Below are positions 24,799 through 33,386 of a DNA stretch of 64,000 nt, piece after piece (position 1 is the first letter of the stretch; each line of letters begins with the position of its first letter). The translations under genes were made by a program, and so were the position numbers. The DNA comes from Gaiellasilicea sp963765705 (GTDB lineage Bacteria > Actinomycetota > Thermoleophilia > Gaiellales > Gaiellaceae), in the NCBI GenBank assembly GCA_963765705.1, contig CAVXXJ010000006.1:62001-126000 (forward strand), read 5' to 3'. Below the pieces are notes generated by a model. That model was not told where the DNA came from. It did no database searches and saw only the letters and a list, made by a program, of their open reading frames with translations.

Positions 24799-25501
24799 CT
24801 AGAGCCACAGCGCCGCCACCAGGACGAGCAGGGCCGATGCCACGAGCGCGAGCCGGTCGCGCGACGCTCCACGGCGGCCGCGGCGCACGCGTGACTCCCG
24901 GCCGACCGAAGCCACGCGCCTCCATCGCCTCCGCGAGGCTCGTCGCGCGCTCGAGCGAGCCGGCGACGAGCGGCGAGAGCAGGGTCGCGTAGCCGCGAGC
25001 GCCCTCGAGGCGGATGCCGCGGCCGCGGACGGACTCCGCGAGCCCGAACGCGTCGCGCTCGAGCGAGGGCACGAGGCGCGTCGCGAGCGCGACCGCGAGT
25101 GCCGAGCGGCGAGCGGCGCCGGCCGCCGCGACGAGCCGATCGTGGTCGAGCAGCAGCGCGTAGGCCGCGAACGCGAGGCCGAGCGCAGCCAGCCGGAACG
25201 CGTTCAGCGCCGCTTCGGAGAGCTCCGTCGTCGTCACGTCGAGCGGCCCGAGCACCGGGATCGTCGGGCCCTCCCAGAGGATCGTCCCGTCCGGGCTCGA
25301 CCAGAGGAACGGCGAGAGCACGAGGACGCCGAAGCCGCTCGTGAGCGCGCCGAAGAGATAGACGCCTCGCCGCTCCGCCGGGGCGCGCAGGCAGACGGCG
25401 AGCAGCACGACGGCCAGCAGCGCGACCGCCCAGAGCCGGTCGGTGAGCAGCGCCGCCGAGCCGGCGGCGGCGAGCAGCAGTGCTGCGGGGCCGGGGCTCA
25501 C
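24799..25501 (-). pseudogene. ECF transporter transmembrane (T) component, CbiQ family, frameshifted
   Basis: Starts at GTG 25501, overlapping the previous stop. Helices are GPAALLLAAAGSAALLT, LWAVALLAVVLLAVCLRAP and YLFGALTSGFGVLVLSPFLW. The two ATPase-coupling Ala-Arg-Gly motifs appear as AESVRGRGIRL and AEAMEARGFGRPG. Near 24856-24866 the frame shifts within a CGCGCG run: after PPWSVAR the expected DRLALVASALLVLVAALWL and stop TAG 24801 are in another frame. About 234 residues if repaired. It would transmit ATPase motion to the S component. Confidence 0.8.
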
Positions 25502-26171
25502 GGAACCTCGTACGTCCGCGTGAGGTCAGGGTTGCCGCTGAGGACGAAGCGGACCGGGTCACCGGCCGTCTCGCCGAGCAACTCCGCCGTCGCCCGTCTC
25601 GGTCCGTTACGGAGCTCGAGCACATTCGCACCTGCGGGAACCGGCGTTCCGAGCGGCTCGATCGAGACGGCCCCGATTCGATGCGCGAAGCGCGCGCGCA
25701 CGCTCCCGAGCAGCCTTCGAACCGGACCACGGCTGCACGCGTCTTCCCCGAATACCCGTGCAGGAAGGGCTCCGGGAACGCGCCGACGACCACGCGCGCC
25801 TCTCCCTCCCGCTCCCAGCCCCGGTAGTCGAACCAGGCAACGTCGCCGTCACGCAGCTTGTACGAGGCGGCGCTGCGGTCGCCCTCGTAGCCGTTGACGA
25901 ACCAGAACCAGTCGCGCCGGTTGCCGAGGCTCCCTTCGATCCCGTTCACGGACTGGACGTAGCGCCCGCCGTAGCGCGTCTCGACCTTCGTCTCGGAGGC
26001 GAGCGCACGCAGGAGCGTCTGCCCCGCGTCGACCTTCGCCTCGACGAGCAGCTTGGCGCCGCGGTCGCGCGTGACCCAGAGCTGCGCCGTCCCCTCCTCC
26101 CCGCCGGTTGCGCCACCACAGCCGGCGAGGAGGACGAGGACGAAGAGCGCGCTGAGCGCGCGCCGGATCAC
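25498..26171 (-). pseudogene. DUF4430 lipoprotein (transcobalamin beta-domain-like), frameshifted
   Basis: Starts at GTG 26171 (GTGA overlap). The lipoprotein signal LSALFVLVLLAGCGG places it on the outer face of the membrane. The DUF4430-type core reads KVDAGQTLLRALASETKVET, GRYVQSVNGIEGSLGNRRDW, FWFVNGYEGDRSAASYKLRD and GDVAWFDYRGW. After the core the frame is lost around 25702-25735, and the C-terminal part (RFAHRIGAVSIEPLG to stop TGA 25500) lies in another frame. DUF4430 is the fold of the C-terminal domain of intrinsic factor and transcobalamin; a surface cobalamin-capture role is inferred. Confidence 0.72.
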
Positions 26172-26756
26172 TTCGTGGCGTTCGAGCGGACGGCGCCCGG
26201 CGCGGTCGCGCGGACGAGCCCGACGTGCTTGCCGATGCACGCACGGCCGGCCGGCGCTCTGAACCGCTTGCCGTCCGCGATGAGCGTCGCGGTCGCAGCA
26301 CGGGTGCGCTTGCCGGCGTCGGTGACCGACTCGACGACGTAGCAGTTCGCCGGCAGCCGCTTCAGCTCGAGCGTCGGCGGCCCGCCGGTCGGGCCGAAGG
26401 TCGCGTAGTACCAGAGGACGACGTCGCCGTCCTTCAGCGTCGACCTTGTCCGCCCCGACAGGCGGCGAGACGCCGTTGACCTTGAAGACCCAGCCGGTCG
26501 ACTGATCGGCGGCGTACTTGCCGATCTGGCTGACGTATTCGCCGAACGACGACGTGGTCTTGCCGTAGTAGAACTCGCCGGCGGTGCTGGCGACGTCGAG
26601 CGCCTGGAGCGCGTTGTCGGCCACCACCGTGGGCTGGCTCGGGCCGAAGATCGTCGTCGTCTTGCCTTCGACCCGGATCTTGACGTTCGCCGCCAGGGCA
26701 GAAGACGTCAGAACGAGCGCGAGGAGCACCGAGAGAGCAATGAGCTTGCGAAGCAC
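26168..26756 (-). pseudogene. secreted DUF4430 protein, first gene of the B12 operon, frameshifted
   Basis: Starts at GTG 26756, preceded by GGAGG, and has a signal peptide (RKLIALSVLLALVLTSSALA). The DUF4430 core includes VKIRVEGKTTTIFGPSQPTV, TAGEFYYGKTTSSFGEYVSQ and TGWVFKVNGVSPPVGADKV. The frame then breaks near 26437-26443 by one extra base, and the expected LKDGDVVLWYYATFGPTGG and the rest follow in another frame to TGA 26170. About 195 residues if repaired. It lies about 40 nt downstream of the cobalamin riboswitch. Confidence 0.75.
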
Positions 26757-26793
26757 GAATCCTCCTTCCGCGAGGGGTTCGGGGTCTGGGAGC

Positions 26794-26942
26794 GCGGCAG
26801 GTCTTCTGACTCGGGGCTCCCCCTCCGCGGCCTTCCCGGCCTTGCGGCCAGTGGCGTTTCCACGTCGGGCGTCTCCCCTCACAGCGGCGGGACCGTCCCG
26901 GACTTGCACCGGGTTCCCTCACCGTGCTCCGTTTGTGAGGCG
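26794..26942 (-). ncRNA. cobalamin riboswitch (B12 element)
   Basis: On the minus strand the leader has GGGAACCCGGTGCAAGTCC (B12-box region; GGTGCAAGTCC at 26910-26900), then GGGACGGTCCCGCCGCTGT, the conserved GCCACTGG at 26855-26848, GGGAAGGCCGCGG, and the 3' conserved AGTCAGAAGACCTGC at 26811-26797. Order and spacing match the cobalamin-riboswitch consensus. The next gene's GGAGG and GTG start follow about 35-40 nt later, so control is probably by ribosome-site occlusion, or termination, when adenosylcobalamin is bound. Exact ends are approximate. Confidence 0.93.
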
Positions 26943-26960
26943 CGACTCTACCATGGTCGT

Positions 26961-27314
26961 GTGCCGACCTCCGCCGCGCTGCGCCTGTGGGCGCCGGTCG
27001 TTCTCTGGGCGGCCGTCATCTTCGCCCTCTCCTCGGTGCCCGACCTCGGCACCGGCCTCGGTACCTGGGATCTCGTCCTCCGGAAGCTCGCGCACGCGGC
27101 CGAGTTCGCGCTGCTCGGCGCGCTGCTGCTGCGGGCGCTCCGCATCGAGCGGGCGGCGCTCGCATTCGGGATCGCCTACGCCGCCTCCGACGAGCTGCAC
27201 CAGCACTTCGTCGAGGGCCGGGTCGGCTCGCCGTTCGACGTCCTGATCGACGCCGTCGGAGTCGCGCTCGGCGTCGCGCTCTTCCGCCGGCTGGGGCGCG
27301 GGTTCGGGCAATGA
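26961..27314 (+). CDS. VanZ family membrane protein
   Basis: A 117-residue protein starting at GTG 26961. VanZ hallmarks are VVLWAAVIFALSSVP, RKLAHAAEFALLGALLL, SDELHQHFVEGRVGSPFDVL and DAVGVALGVALF; four short membrane segments are expected. The small VanZ-type proteins have no firm biochemical role; VanZ itself raises teicoplanin resistance. It is divergent from the riboswitch operon and overlaps the next gene as ATGA. Confidence 0.88.
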   Translation: MPTSAALRLWAPVVLWAAVIFALSSVPDLGTGLGTWDLVLRKLAHAAEFALLGALLLRALRIERAALAFGIAYAASDELHQHFVEGRVGSPFDVLIDAVGVALGVALFRRLGRGFGQ

Positions 27315-27739
27315 GGCTCGCGATCGAGCTCGACGTCCTCGGTGACACGCGCCCGCTCTGGCGCGACTGGCTCGCCGACGCGGCGCGCGTCCTCGACGTC
27401 GAAGGGCTGCCGGAGGACCGCGCGGCGGCGGCGGCCGAGCTCGACGCACGGGGCGCCGGCAACTGGCGGACGCTGCTCGAGCGATTCGCCGAGGACCGCG
27501 CGCCCGTCTACCTCCGGCCGGCCGCAGAGGTCAGTGCGGCACTGCGCCGGCTCCAGGGCGAGGGCATCGGGCTGGCGGTCTTCACGGACGCGCCGGCGGA
27601 GCTCGCACGGGTCGCACTCGCGCAGCTCGGCGCGGCACGGCGGGTCGACGTCGTCGAATCCGGAGCGGGCGCGCTCGAGCGGCTCGGCGGCGACATCACC
27701 GTCGTTCGCAGCCGCGACGAGCTGATCGCGCCGCGCTAG
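27311..27739 (+). CDS. HAD-like protein with degenerate first motif
   Basis: The 142-residue product starts at ATG 27311, overlapping the VanZ stop. The N-terminal MRLAIELDVLGDTRPLW resembles HAD motif I, but the second Asp of DxD is replaced (LDVLGD). GLAVFTDAPAELA looks like motif II (Thr/Ser), and the end GGDITVVRSRDEL resembles the last strand. It is short for a HAD phosphatase and has only a small cap region (WRTLLERFAEDRAPVY). It may be inactive or use a non-standard catalytic site. The family call is moderate. Confidence 0.6.
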   Translation: MRLAIELDVLGDTRPLWRDWLADAARVLDVEGLPEDRAAAAAELDARGAGNWRTLLERFAEDRAPVYLRPAAEVSAALRRLQGEGIGLAVFTDAPAELARVALAQLGAARRVDVVESGAGALERLGGDITVVRSRDELIAPR

Positions 27740-27749
27740 ATTTCTCACC

Positions 27750-27962
27750 ATGGACGTGAAGGAGATGCCGGACCGCCAGTTCGAGGCCGTGCTCGAGCGC
27801 CTCGACCGCATCGGCGACGAGCTCGCGCGGATGAACCGCCAGGCCGAGCTCGGCGAAGGCTTCCAGCTGCTGGCGCGCGAGCTGCGAAACCTGAACGAGT
27901 CGCTGAACGCACTCGCGTACGCGGCGCTCGGCCAGAGCCCGCGCGTCCGCCGCGCCAAGTAA
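27750..27962 (+). CDS. small hypothetical protein, probable coiled coil
   Basis: A 70-residue charged protein (MDVKEMPDRQFEAVLERLDR at the start) with heptad-like spacing of Leu/Ile/Met through about residues 10-55 and a basic end (RVRRAK). No membrane segment is visible and no family is recognised. It follows the HAD-like gene by 10 nt and may share its transcript. It converges with the metallo-hydrolase gene on the other strand, 8 nt away. Confidence 0.5.
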   Translation: MDVKEMPDRQFEAVLERLDRIGDELARMNRQAELGEGFQLLARELRNLNESLNALAYAALGQSPRVRRAK

Positions 27963-27969
27963 CGGACTG

Positions 27970-28761
27970 TTACTTCGCCAGCGCGGCGGCGTAGCGCTCC
28001 GCCGAGCGGCGCACGACCTCGCTGCCGTCACTCGGCACGAGCCGGTCCCACCAGGCGCCGATGATCCGCTCGAATGGAAACGGCTCGAGCGCGGCGGCGA
28101 TCCGGAGCACCTCGTGGCCTGGCAGCGGGATCAGGTTCGGGTAGCTCCACATGAAGCTGACGAAGCGGCGGTCCGGGATCACCTGGAGGATGTCGCCGGA
28201 CAGGAGCGTGCTCCGCTCCCGGTCGTGCAGGACGGTGCCGCCGGCGAAGTGGCCGCCGAGCCGGAGCAGCGTCAGGCCGCCGTCGAGCTCCTTCGCGTCG
28301 CCCGACCACAGCTCGATGCGCGGATCCGGCCGCATGATCCACTCGCGGTCGGCCTCGTGGAGCAGAATCGGGATCCCGCCGAGCGCTTCGCTCCACTCGA
28401 CCATGCCGGAGTAGTAGTGCGGATGCGAGATCGCAATCGCGCGCACGTCGCCGCGCGATCGGACCGCCTCGACCGCTGCGTCGTCGACGAGGGGGATCAT
28501 GTCCCAGAGCACGTTTCCCTCGGGCGCCTCCGCGACGAGCAGGCGCTGCCCGATCGCAACGGCCGGCTCGACGCCGACACCGAGGTAGCCGGCGTCGTCA
28601 CGGATCTCGCAGCGGTGATCCTCCGCCAGCTCCGCGAACGTCGTCCACTGCTGGCCGTCAGGCCCGACGTACTGCCGCTCGTCGGTGCAGATCGGACACT
28701 CCTCCGGTGGCTCGCTCGACTCGGAGAACTGGGTCGCGCAGGTGCGGCAGATCCAGTTCAC
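27970..28761 (-). CDS. metallo-beta-lactamase-fold hydrolase with N-terminal zinc ribbon
   Basis: The 263-residue protein opens with a rubredoxin-like knuckle pair, CRTCATQF and CPIC (Cys5, Cys8, Cys22, Cys25). The MBL-like core follows: AISHPHYYSGMVEW replaces the canonical HxHxDH, keeping two His but not the Asp-His pair. Later ligand candidates are GGHFAGGTVL, LLSGDILQV and LPGHEV. It is probably a cytoplasmic metal enzyme or a family variant with one metal site. Substrate unknown. Confidence 0.75.
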   Translation of the reverse strand: MNWICRTCATQFSESSEPPEECPICTDERQYVGPDGQQWTTFAELAEDHRCEIRDDAGYLGVGVEPAVAIGQRLLVAEAPEGNVLWDMIPLVDDAAVEAVRSRGDVRAIAISHPHYYSGMVEWSEALGGIPILLHEADREWIMRPDPRIELWSGDAKELDGGLTLLRLGGHFAGGTVLHDRERSTLLSGDILQVIPDRRFVSFMWSYPNLIPLPGHEVLRIAAALEPFPFERIIGAWWDRLVPSDGSEVVRRSAERYAAALAK

Positions 28762-28777
28762 GTTCTGAACTGGATAT

Positions 28778-29839
28778 TCAGGGCGTCAGGCGGTAGATCG
28801 TGCCGCCGTGCGAGACCGCGTAGAGCTCGCCGGCAATGTCCTCGCCGAACGAGGTCAGGCTCTCGATCTTGAACGCCTCGCGCCGAAGACCCGTCGCATT
28901 CCCGCCGGCGAGCTTGAAGCTCCAGACGAGCCCGCTGCAGTAGTCGCCGTAGATGTAGCGCCCGCGCAGCGCCGCGTTCGAGCCGCGGTAGGCGTAGCCG
29001 CCCGTTACCGAGCAGCCGTCGTTGTGGCTGTACTGCGCTACCGGGGAGACGAGCTTGCCGGGTCCGAGCGCCTTGTCCTCGAACTTCGAGCGGCCCTCGT
29101 ACACATCCCAGCCGTAGTTCTCGAGACCGGGGCTCGCCGCCGGAATCCAGTTGATCTCCTCGATCGAGCCCTGGCCGACGTCGCCGATGTAGAGGTCGCC
29201 GTTCGCGCGGTCGAACGAGAACCGCCAGGCGTTCCGCAGCCCGAACGCCTCGATCTTGATCCCCTTCGTCGAGACGTTGAGCGAGAGGAGCTTGCCGAAC
29301 AGCGAGCTAGGATTCTGCGAGCGGTTCTCCGGGTCGCCGCCCGAGCCGCCGTCGCCCATCGTGAAGTGGAGTCGGCCGTTGCGGCCGAACGCGAGCATGC
29401 CGCCGTTGTGGTTCCCGTACGGGTCACGGCTCGAGAAGAGCAGCCGGGGCGCGGAGGCGCGGTTCCCGTTCGTCCGGTACTCGACGACCTTCGTCGAGCC
29501 GTCGTTGGCCGTGTACTGCACGTAGAACTTGCGCACTTTCGGATAGGACGGATGGAACGCGAGCCCGAGGAGCCCTCGCTCGCCGCCGGCCTGGACGAGA
29601 TTCCGGATGTCGAGGAGCGGCGTGCCGCGGCGCTTGCCGCCCTGGAGCACGTGGATGACGCCGCCTTGCTCGGCGACGTAGAGTCTGCCCGGCTCGCCCT
29701 TCGCGCCGGTGACGTAGATCGGCTCGGAGAAGCCGCTCGCGACCGCACGCGGCTTGAACTGGGCCGCCTCGGAGGCGGCGCCGGCCGCACAGGCGGCGAC
29801 GAGCGCGGCGAGGCAGGCGAGCGCGACGAAGGACCTCAT
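28778..29839 (-). CDS. PQQ-dependent sugar dehydrogenase-like (glucose/sorbosone dehydrogenase family), exported
   Basis: A 353-residue protein starting at ATG 29839, with an export signal (ALACLAALVAACAAG, possibly a lipoprotein). Six-bladed propeller motifs of the GSDH family are FSEPIYVTGAKGEPGRLYVA, GGERGLLGLAFHPSY, PYGNHNGGMLAFG, YIGDVGQGSIEEINW and YIYGDYCSGLVW. The catalytic His region (GNHNGG) is present. Substrates in the family are aldose sugars; many bacterial members are uncharacterised. It is divergent from trkA 51 nt away. Confidence 0.88.
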   Translation of the reverse strand: MRSFVALACLAALVAACAAGAASEAAQFKPRAVASGFSEPIYVTGAKGEPGRLYVAEQGGVIHVLQGGKRRGTPLLDIRNLVQAGGERGLLGLAFHPSYPKVRKFYVQYTANDGSTKVVEYRTNGNRASAPRLLFSSRDPYGNHNGGMLAFGRNGRLHFTMGDGGSGGDPENRSQNPSSLFGKLLSLNVSTKGIKIEAFGLRNAWRFSFDRANGDLYIGDVGQGSIEEINWIPAASPGLENYGWDVYEGRSKFEDKALGPGKLVSPVAQYSHNDGCSVTGGYAYRGSNAALRGRYIYGDYCSGLVWSFKLAGGNATGLRREAFKIESLTSFGEDIAGELYAVSHGGTIYRLTP

Positions 29840-29890
29840 CGGGGCCACGATAGCCAGAGGATCGACGTGCCGGGGCAGTAACCTCCGCAC

Positions 29891-31216
29891 GTGAAGATCT
29901 TCATCATCGGCGCCGGCCAGGTCGGCGCCACGATCGTCCAAGCGCTTCACGACGAGCACGAGCTGACGGTCTTCGACCTCGACGAGGAGCGGCTGGCCGC
30001 GATCTCGCAGCGCTACGACGTGCATACGGTGGAGGGAAACGGCGCCAGCCGGCGCGTGCTCGCAGCCGCCGGAATCACCGAGGCCGACCTGCTGATCGCC
30101 TGCACGTCGCGCGACGAGACCAACATCGTCGCCGCGATGATCTCCAAGGCGTGCTCGGTGCGGACGACGACCGTCGTGCGGACGACGAACCCCGAGTACC
30201 TGGACGTGTGGCGCGAGGGCCAGCTCGACATCGACTTCATCGTCTCGTCTGAGGTCGAGACGGCATTCGCAATCTCCCGGACGATCGGCGTGCCCGCAGC
30301 GCGTCAGACCGACGTGTTCGCGGACGGCCAGGTGCAGATGGTCGAGTTCGACGTCACCGAAAAAGCCGATCCGAGCATCCTCGGCATGTCGCTGCGCGAA
30401 GCGCGGCTCCCGCCGGACTCGCGCGTCGCCGCGATCATCCGGGGGGACGGCGTCGTCATCCCGCGGGGCGACGAGGATGTCCGCCCCGGCGACCGGATCG
30501 TCGTCATCGGCTCGCCGCACGCCGCGCAGGCCTGGGGGGAGCTGATCGCGCCGGGCACCGGCAAGGTGCATGACGTGGTCATCTTCGGCGCGGGCCGTGC
30601 AGGCACGGCCATCGCACGCCTGCTGATCGAGCAGGGCATCGGCGTCCGCGTGATCGAGGCCGACCGCGATCGCGCTCGCTACGCCGCCGCCGAGCTGCCG
30701 AAGGCGCGTGTCTACCACGCGACGGGCTTCGATCCGGACTTCCTCGATCGCGAGCGGATCGCGGACGCGCAGGTCGCGATCTTCGCGATGCGCGACGACA
30801 TGAAGAACCACTTCGCCGCCACCCTCGCGAAGGTGCACGGCGCCCGCTTCACGGTCGCAATCGTCCACGACGCGCCCTCTCAGGAGGTCTTCGAGCACGC
30901 GGGCATCGACGTCACCGTCAACCCGCGCCAGATCACGGCCGAGGAGATCGTCCGCTTCGCGCACGACCCACGTACACAGCAGGTCGTGATGCTCGAGGGC
31001 GACCGCTTCGAAGTGCTCGACCTGACGACCCGGCCGGACAGCGAGTACGTCGGCCTCAGCTTCAAGGAGATGCCGATCAGGGGGGCCCTGATCGGGGCGA
31101 TCGTCCGCAACGGGCAGGCGGTCTTCCCGCGCGGCGACGACGTGCTTCGACCGGGTGACCGCGCGATCGTCTTCACCGAGTCACGGCGCGTGCAAGAGGT
31201 CGAGAAGGCGCTGTGA
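29891..31216 (+). CDS. trkA: Trk system potassium uptake protein TrkA (two RCK modules)
   Basis: The 441-residue protein starts at GTG 29891. Two Rossmann modules start KIFIIGAGQVGATIVQAL and VVIFGAGRAGTAIARLL, each with a TrkA_C domain (ending MVEFDV... and VMLEGDRFEVLDLTTR). It is a cytosolic nucleotide-gated (NAD/ATP) regulator of the TrkH channel encoded immediately downstream with a GTGA overlap. Full-length E. coli-like TrkA. Confidence 0.95.
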   Translation: MKIFIIGAGQVGATIVQALHDEHELTVFDLDEERLAAISQRYDVHTVEGNGASRRVLAAAGITEADLLIACTSRDETNIVAAMISKACSVRTTTVVRTTNPEYLDVWREGQLDIDFIVSSEVETAFAISRTIGVPAARQTDVFADGQVQMVEFDVTEKADPSILGMSLREARLPPDSRVAAIIRGDGVVIPRGDEDVRPGDRIVVIGSPHAAQAWGELIAPGTGKVHDVVIFGAGRAGTAIARLLIEQGIGVRVIEADRDRARYAAAELPKARVYHATGFDPDFLDRERIADAQVAIFAMRDDMKNHFAATLAKVHGARFTVAIVHDAPSQEVFEHAGIDVTVNPRQITAEEIVRFAHDPRTQQVVMLEGDRFEVLDLTTRPDSEYVGLSFKEMPIRGALIGAIVRNGQAVFPRGDDVLRPGDRAIVFTESRRVQEVEKAL

Positions 31217-32724
31217 GCCGACGCCCGGCGTTCCTGGCCGTCGACATCGTCGGCGCGCTACACATCGTCGGCACGCTCATCGCCTATCTCAGCGTCGCGA
31301 CGCTCGTCCCGGCCGCTGTCGCGCTCGGGTACGGCGAGTCCGTGTGGCCGTTTCTCGCCTCGGGCGCGCTCGCGGGCGGGATCGGCGGCGGCGTTGCGCT
31401 GGCGACCCGCGGCGACCACCGGCTCAACGTCCGCGAGGGCTTCCTCGTCGTCTCGCTGACCTGGCTGGCCGCCGCGGCGCTCGGTGCGCTGCCGTACATC
31501 TTCTCCGGCGACCCCCAGATCTCCCGTCCGATCGACGCCTACTTCGAGGGCATGTCCGGCTTCAGCACGACCGGCGGCAGCATCGTCGTGAACATCGAGG
31601 AGCTGCCGCGGGGCCTCGCGATGTGGCGCCAGTTCTCACAGTGGGTCGGCGGCATCGGGATCATCGTGCTCGCGCTCGCCGTGCTGCCGAGGCTGCGCGT
31701 CGGCGGCCGCCAGCTGCTCGAGCACGAGATGCCGGGGCCGGAGATCGAGTCACTGAGCACCCGCATCCGCGACACCGCACGCCGCGTCTGGATCCTCTAC
31801 ATCGCGCTTACGGTCGTCCTGCTCGGGATCTTCCTCACGCTCTGGGCGACCGGCATCGACGAGGAGATGTCGCCGTTCCACGCCTTCGCGCACGCCTTCA
31901 CCACGATCCCGACGGCCGGCTTCTCGACGAAGGCGAACTCGATCGAGGCGTTCAGCCCGGCCACCCAGTGGGTGGTGCTCGTGTTCATGGTGCTCGGCGG
32001 AATCAACTTCGCGCTGATGTACCGGACGATCGTGCGCCGCCAGCCGCGCTTCGCCGCCCGCGACCAGGAGCTGCGGCTCTACCTCGCCTTGCTCGCGATC
32101 GGCTCGATCGTCGTCGTGACCGAGATCTGGACCGAGGACGTCCTCTCGAGCTGGCACGCGGTGCGCGCCGGCATGTTCACGGCGGTCTCGACGATGACGA
32201 CGACGGGCTTCTCGGTCGAGGACTACAACACCTGGCCGACGCTCGCACTGATGACGATCGTCGGGCTGATGTTCGTCGGCGGCTCGGCGGGATCGACGAC
32301 GGGATCTGTCAAGGTCGTGCGCCACCTGCTGCTCGGCAAGATCCTGCGGCGCGAGATCGACCAGACGCTGCACCCCGAGGTCGTCCTGCCGGTGCGCCTG
32401 AACCGGACCGTCGTCGAGGAGCGGACGCTCCGCGCGGTCTCCTCGTTCGTCCTGCTCTACATCGGCATCTTCGTCCTCGGCGCCGCGGCGCTCGCGATCG
32501 ACGCGGCACGCACCGGGCTCGAGCTCTCTGCCTTCGACGCTGTCTCGGTCTCGGCGAGCATGCTCTCAAACGTCGGACCCGCCTTCGGGATCGGCGGCCC
32601 GCTCGGCTCGTTCGAGCCGTTCAGCGACTTCTCGACGATCGTGATGACCGGCCTCATGTGGCTCGGCCGTCTCGAGGTGATCCCGATCGTGGTGCTGCTC
32701 TCACGCCACTACTGGCGGAGCTAG
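31213..32724 (+). CDS. trkH: Trk system potassium channel subunit TrkH
   Basis: The 503-residue membrane protein starts at GTG 31213. Four pore-loop motifs are readable: SGFSTTGGSIV, TIPTAGFSTKAN, TMTTTGFSVED and SMLSNVGPAFG. There are about ten membrane helices. It imports K+ with TrkA gating. The stop overlaps the convergent small RCK gene by CTAG. Confidence 0.95.
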   Translation: MSRRPAFLAVDIVGALHIVGTLIAYLSVATLVPAAVALGYGESVWPFLASGALAGGIGGGVALATRGDHRLNVREGFLVVSLTWLAAAALGALPYIFSGDPQISRPIDAYFEGMSGFSTTGGSIVVNIEELPRGLAMWRQFSQWVGGIGIIVLALAVLPRLRVGGRQLLEHEMPGPEIESLSTRIRDTARRVWILYIALTVVLLGIFLTLWATGIDEEMSPFHAFAHAFTTIPTAGFSTKANSIEAFSPATQWVVLVFMVLGGINFALMYRTIVRRQPRFAARDQELRLYLALLAIGSIVVVTEIWTEDVLSSWHAVRAGMFTAVSTMTTTGFSVEDYNTWPTLALMTIVGLMFVGGSAGSTTGSVKVVRHLLLGKILRREIDQTLHPEVVLPVRLNRTVVEERTLRAVSSFVLLYIGIFVLGAAALAIDAARTGLELSAFDAVSVSASMLSNVGPAFGIGGPLGSFEPFSDFSTIVMTGLMWLGRLEVIPIVVLLSRHYWRS

Positions 32725-33386
32725 CGCTTCAAGAGGAGGCGACGGAGCTCGTCCTCCTTGCCGGGCTCGAGCACGGCGAGGACCTGGTCGCCGGGCCGGA
32801 TCACCGTCGAGTCCTCGGCGAGCTCCGAGCGGCCGTTCCGCATCACCGAGATCAGCCGCGAGCCGTCCGGCAGGTGCAGCCCGCCGACCCGCTTGCCTGC
32901 GACGGGGGAATCCTTGTCGATCTGGAGCTCGACGATCTCGAGGTTCTCCTTGCGCAGCTCGAGCAGATGCACGATCCCGTGCTCGGGCACCTCGTGCTCG
33001 ACGAGACCCAGCACGTTCGCGGTCGCGCACACGGTCTGCGTGATCCCGAGCAGGTCGAAGTGCTCCTGGTTGCGGGGATCGTTCACCCGCGCGACCACCT
33101 TCGGGACGCGGTATCCCTCGGTCGCGAGCTGGCAGATGATCAGGTTGTCCTCGTCGTCGCCGGTGACTGCGAGGACGAGGTCGGGCGGACGCTCGATCCC
33201 CGCGCGCTCGAGCACGTGCAGCTCGGTCGCGTCGCCGAGGAGAACCTGGTGCTCGAACTCGTCCTCGAGCTGTTCGTAGCGGTACGGCCGCTGCTCGATC
33301 AGCGTCACCTCGTGCCCCATCCCGAGCAGCGAGCGCGCAACGTTCGCCCCCACCTTGCCGCCGCCGGCGACGAGCGCATACGACAT
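32721..33386 (-). CDS. TrkA-family protein with one RCK module (CeoC/CeoB-like)
   Basis: A 221-residue protein starting at ATG 33386. It has a TrkA_N Rossmann fold (ALVAGGGKVGANVARSLL; LAVTGDDEDNLIICQLA) and a TrkA_C domain (VELQIDKDSPVAGKRVGGLH; VIRPGDQVLAVLEPG). It is translationally coupled to the shorter RCK gene (TGATG). Such pairs, known as CeoB and CeoC in mycobacteria, regulate potassium transporters. Confidence 0.9.
   Translation of the reverse strand: MSYALVAGGGKVGANVARSLLGMGHEVTLIEQRPYRYEQLEDEFEHQVLLGDATELHVLERAGIERPPDLVLAVTGDDEDNLIICQLATEGYRVPKVVARVNDPRNQEHFDLLGITQTVCATANVLGLVEHEVPEHGIVHLLELRKENLEIVELQIDKDSPVAGKRVGGLHLPDGSRLISVMRNGRSELAEDSTVIRPGDQVLAVLEPGKEDELRRLLLKR

Noticed and set aside
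23772..26909. One 1,045-codon protein from the riboswitch to the ATPase
   Set aside because: It is a chance merger of frames: it starts inside the riboswitch and joins parts of the DUF4430 genes and ATPase domain 1, with nonsense between them.
28778..30964. A 728-residue version of the sugar dehydrogenase
   Set aside because: The upstream half is antisense to trkA; the real start with export signal is ATG 29839.
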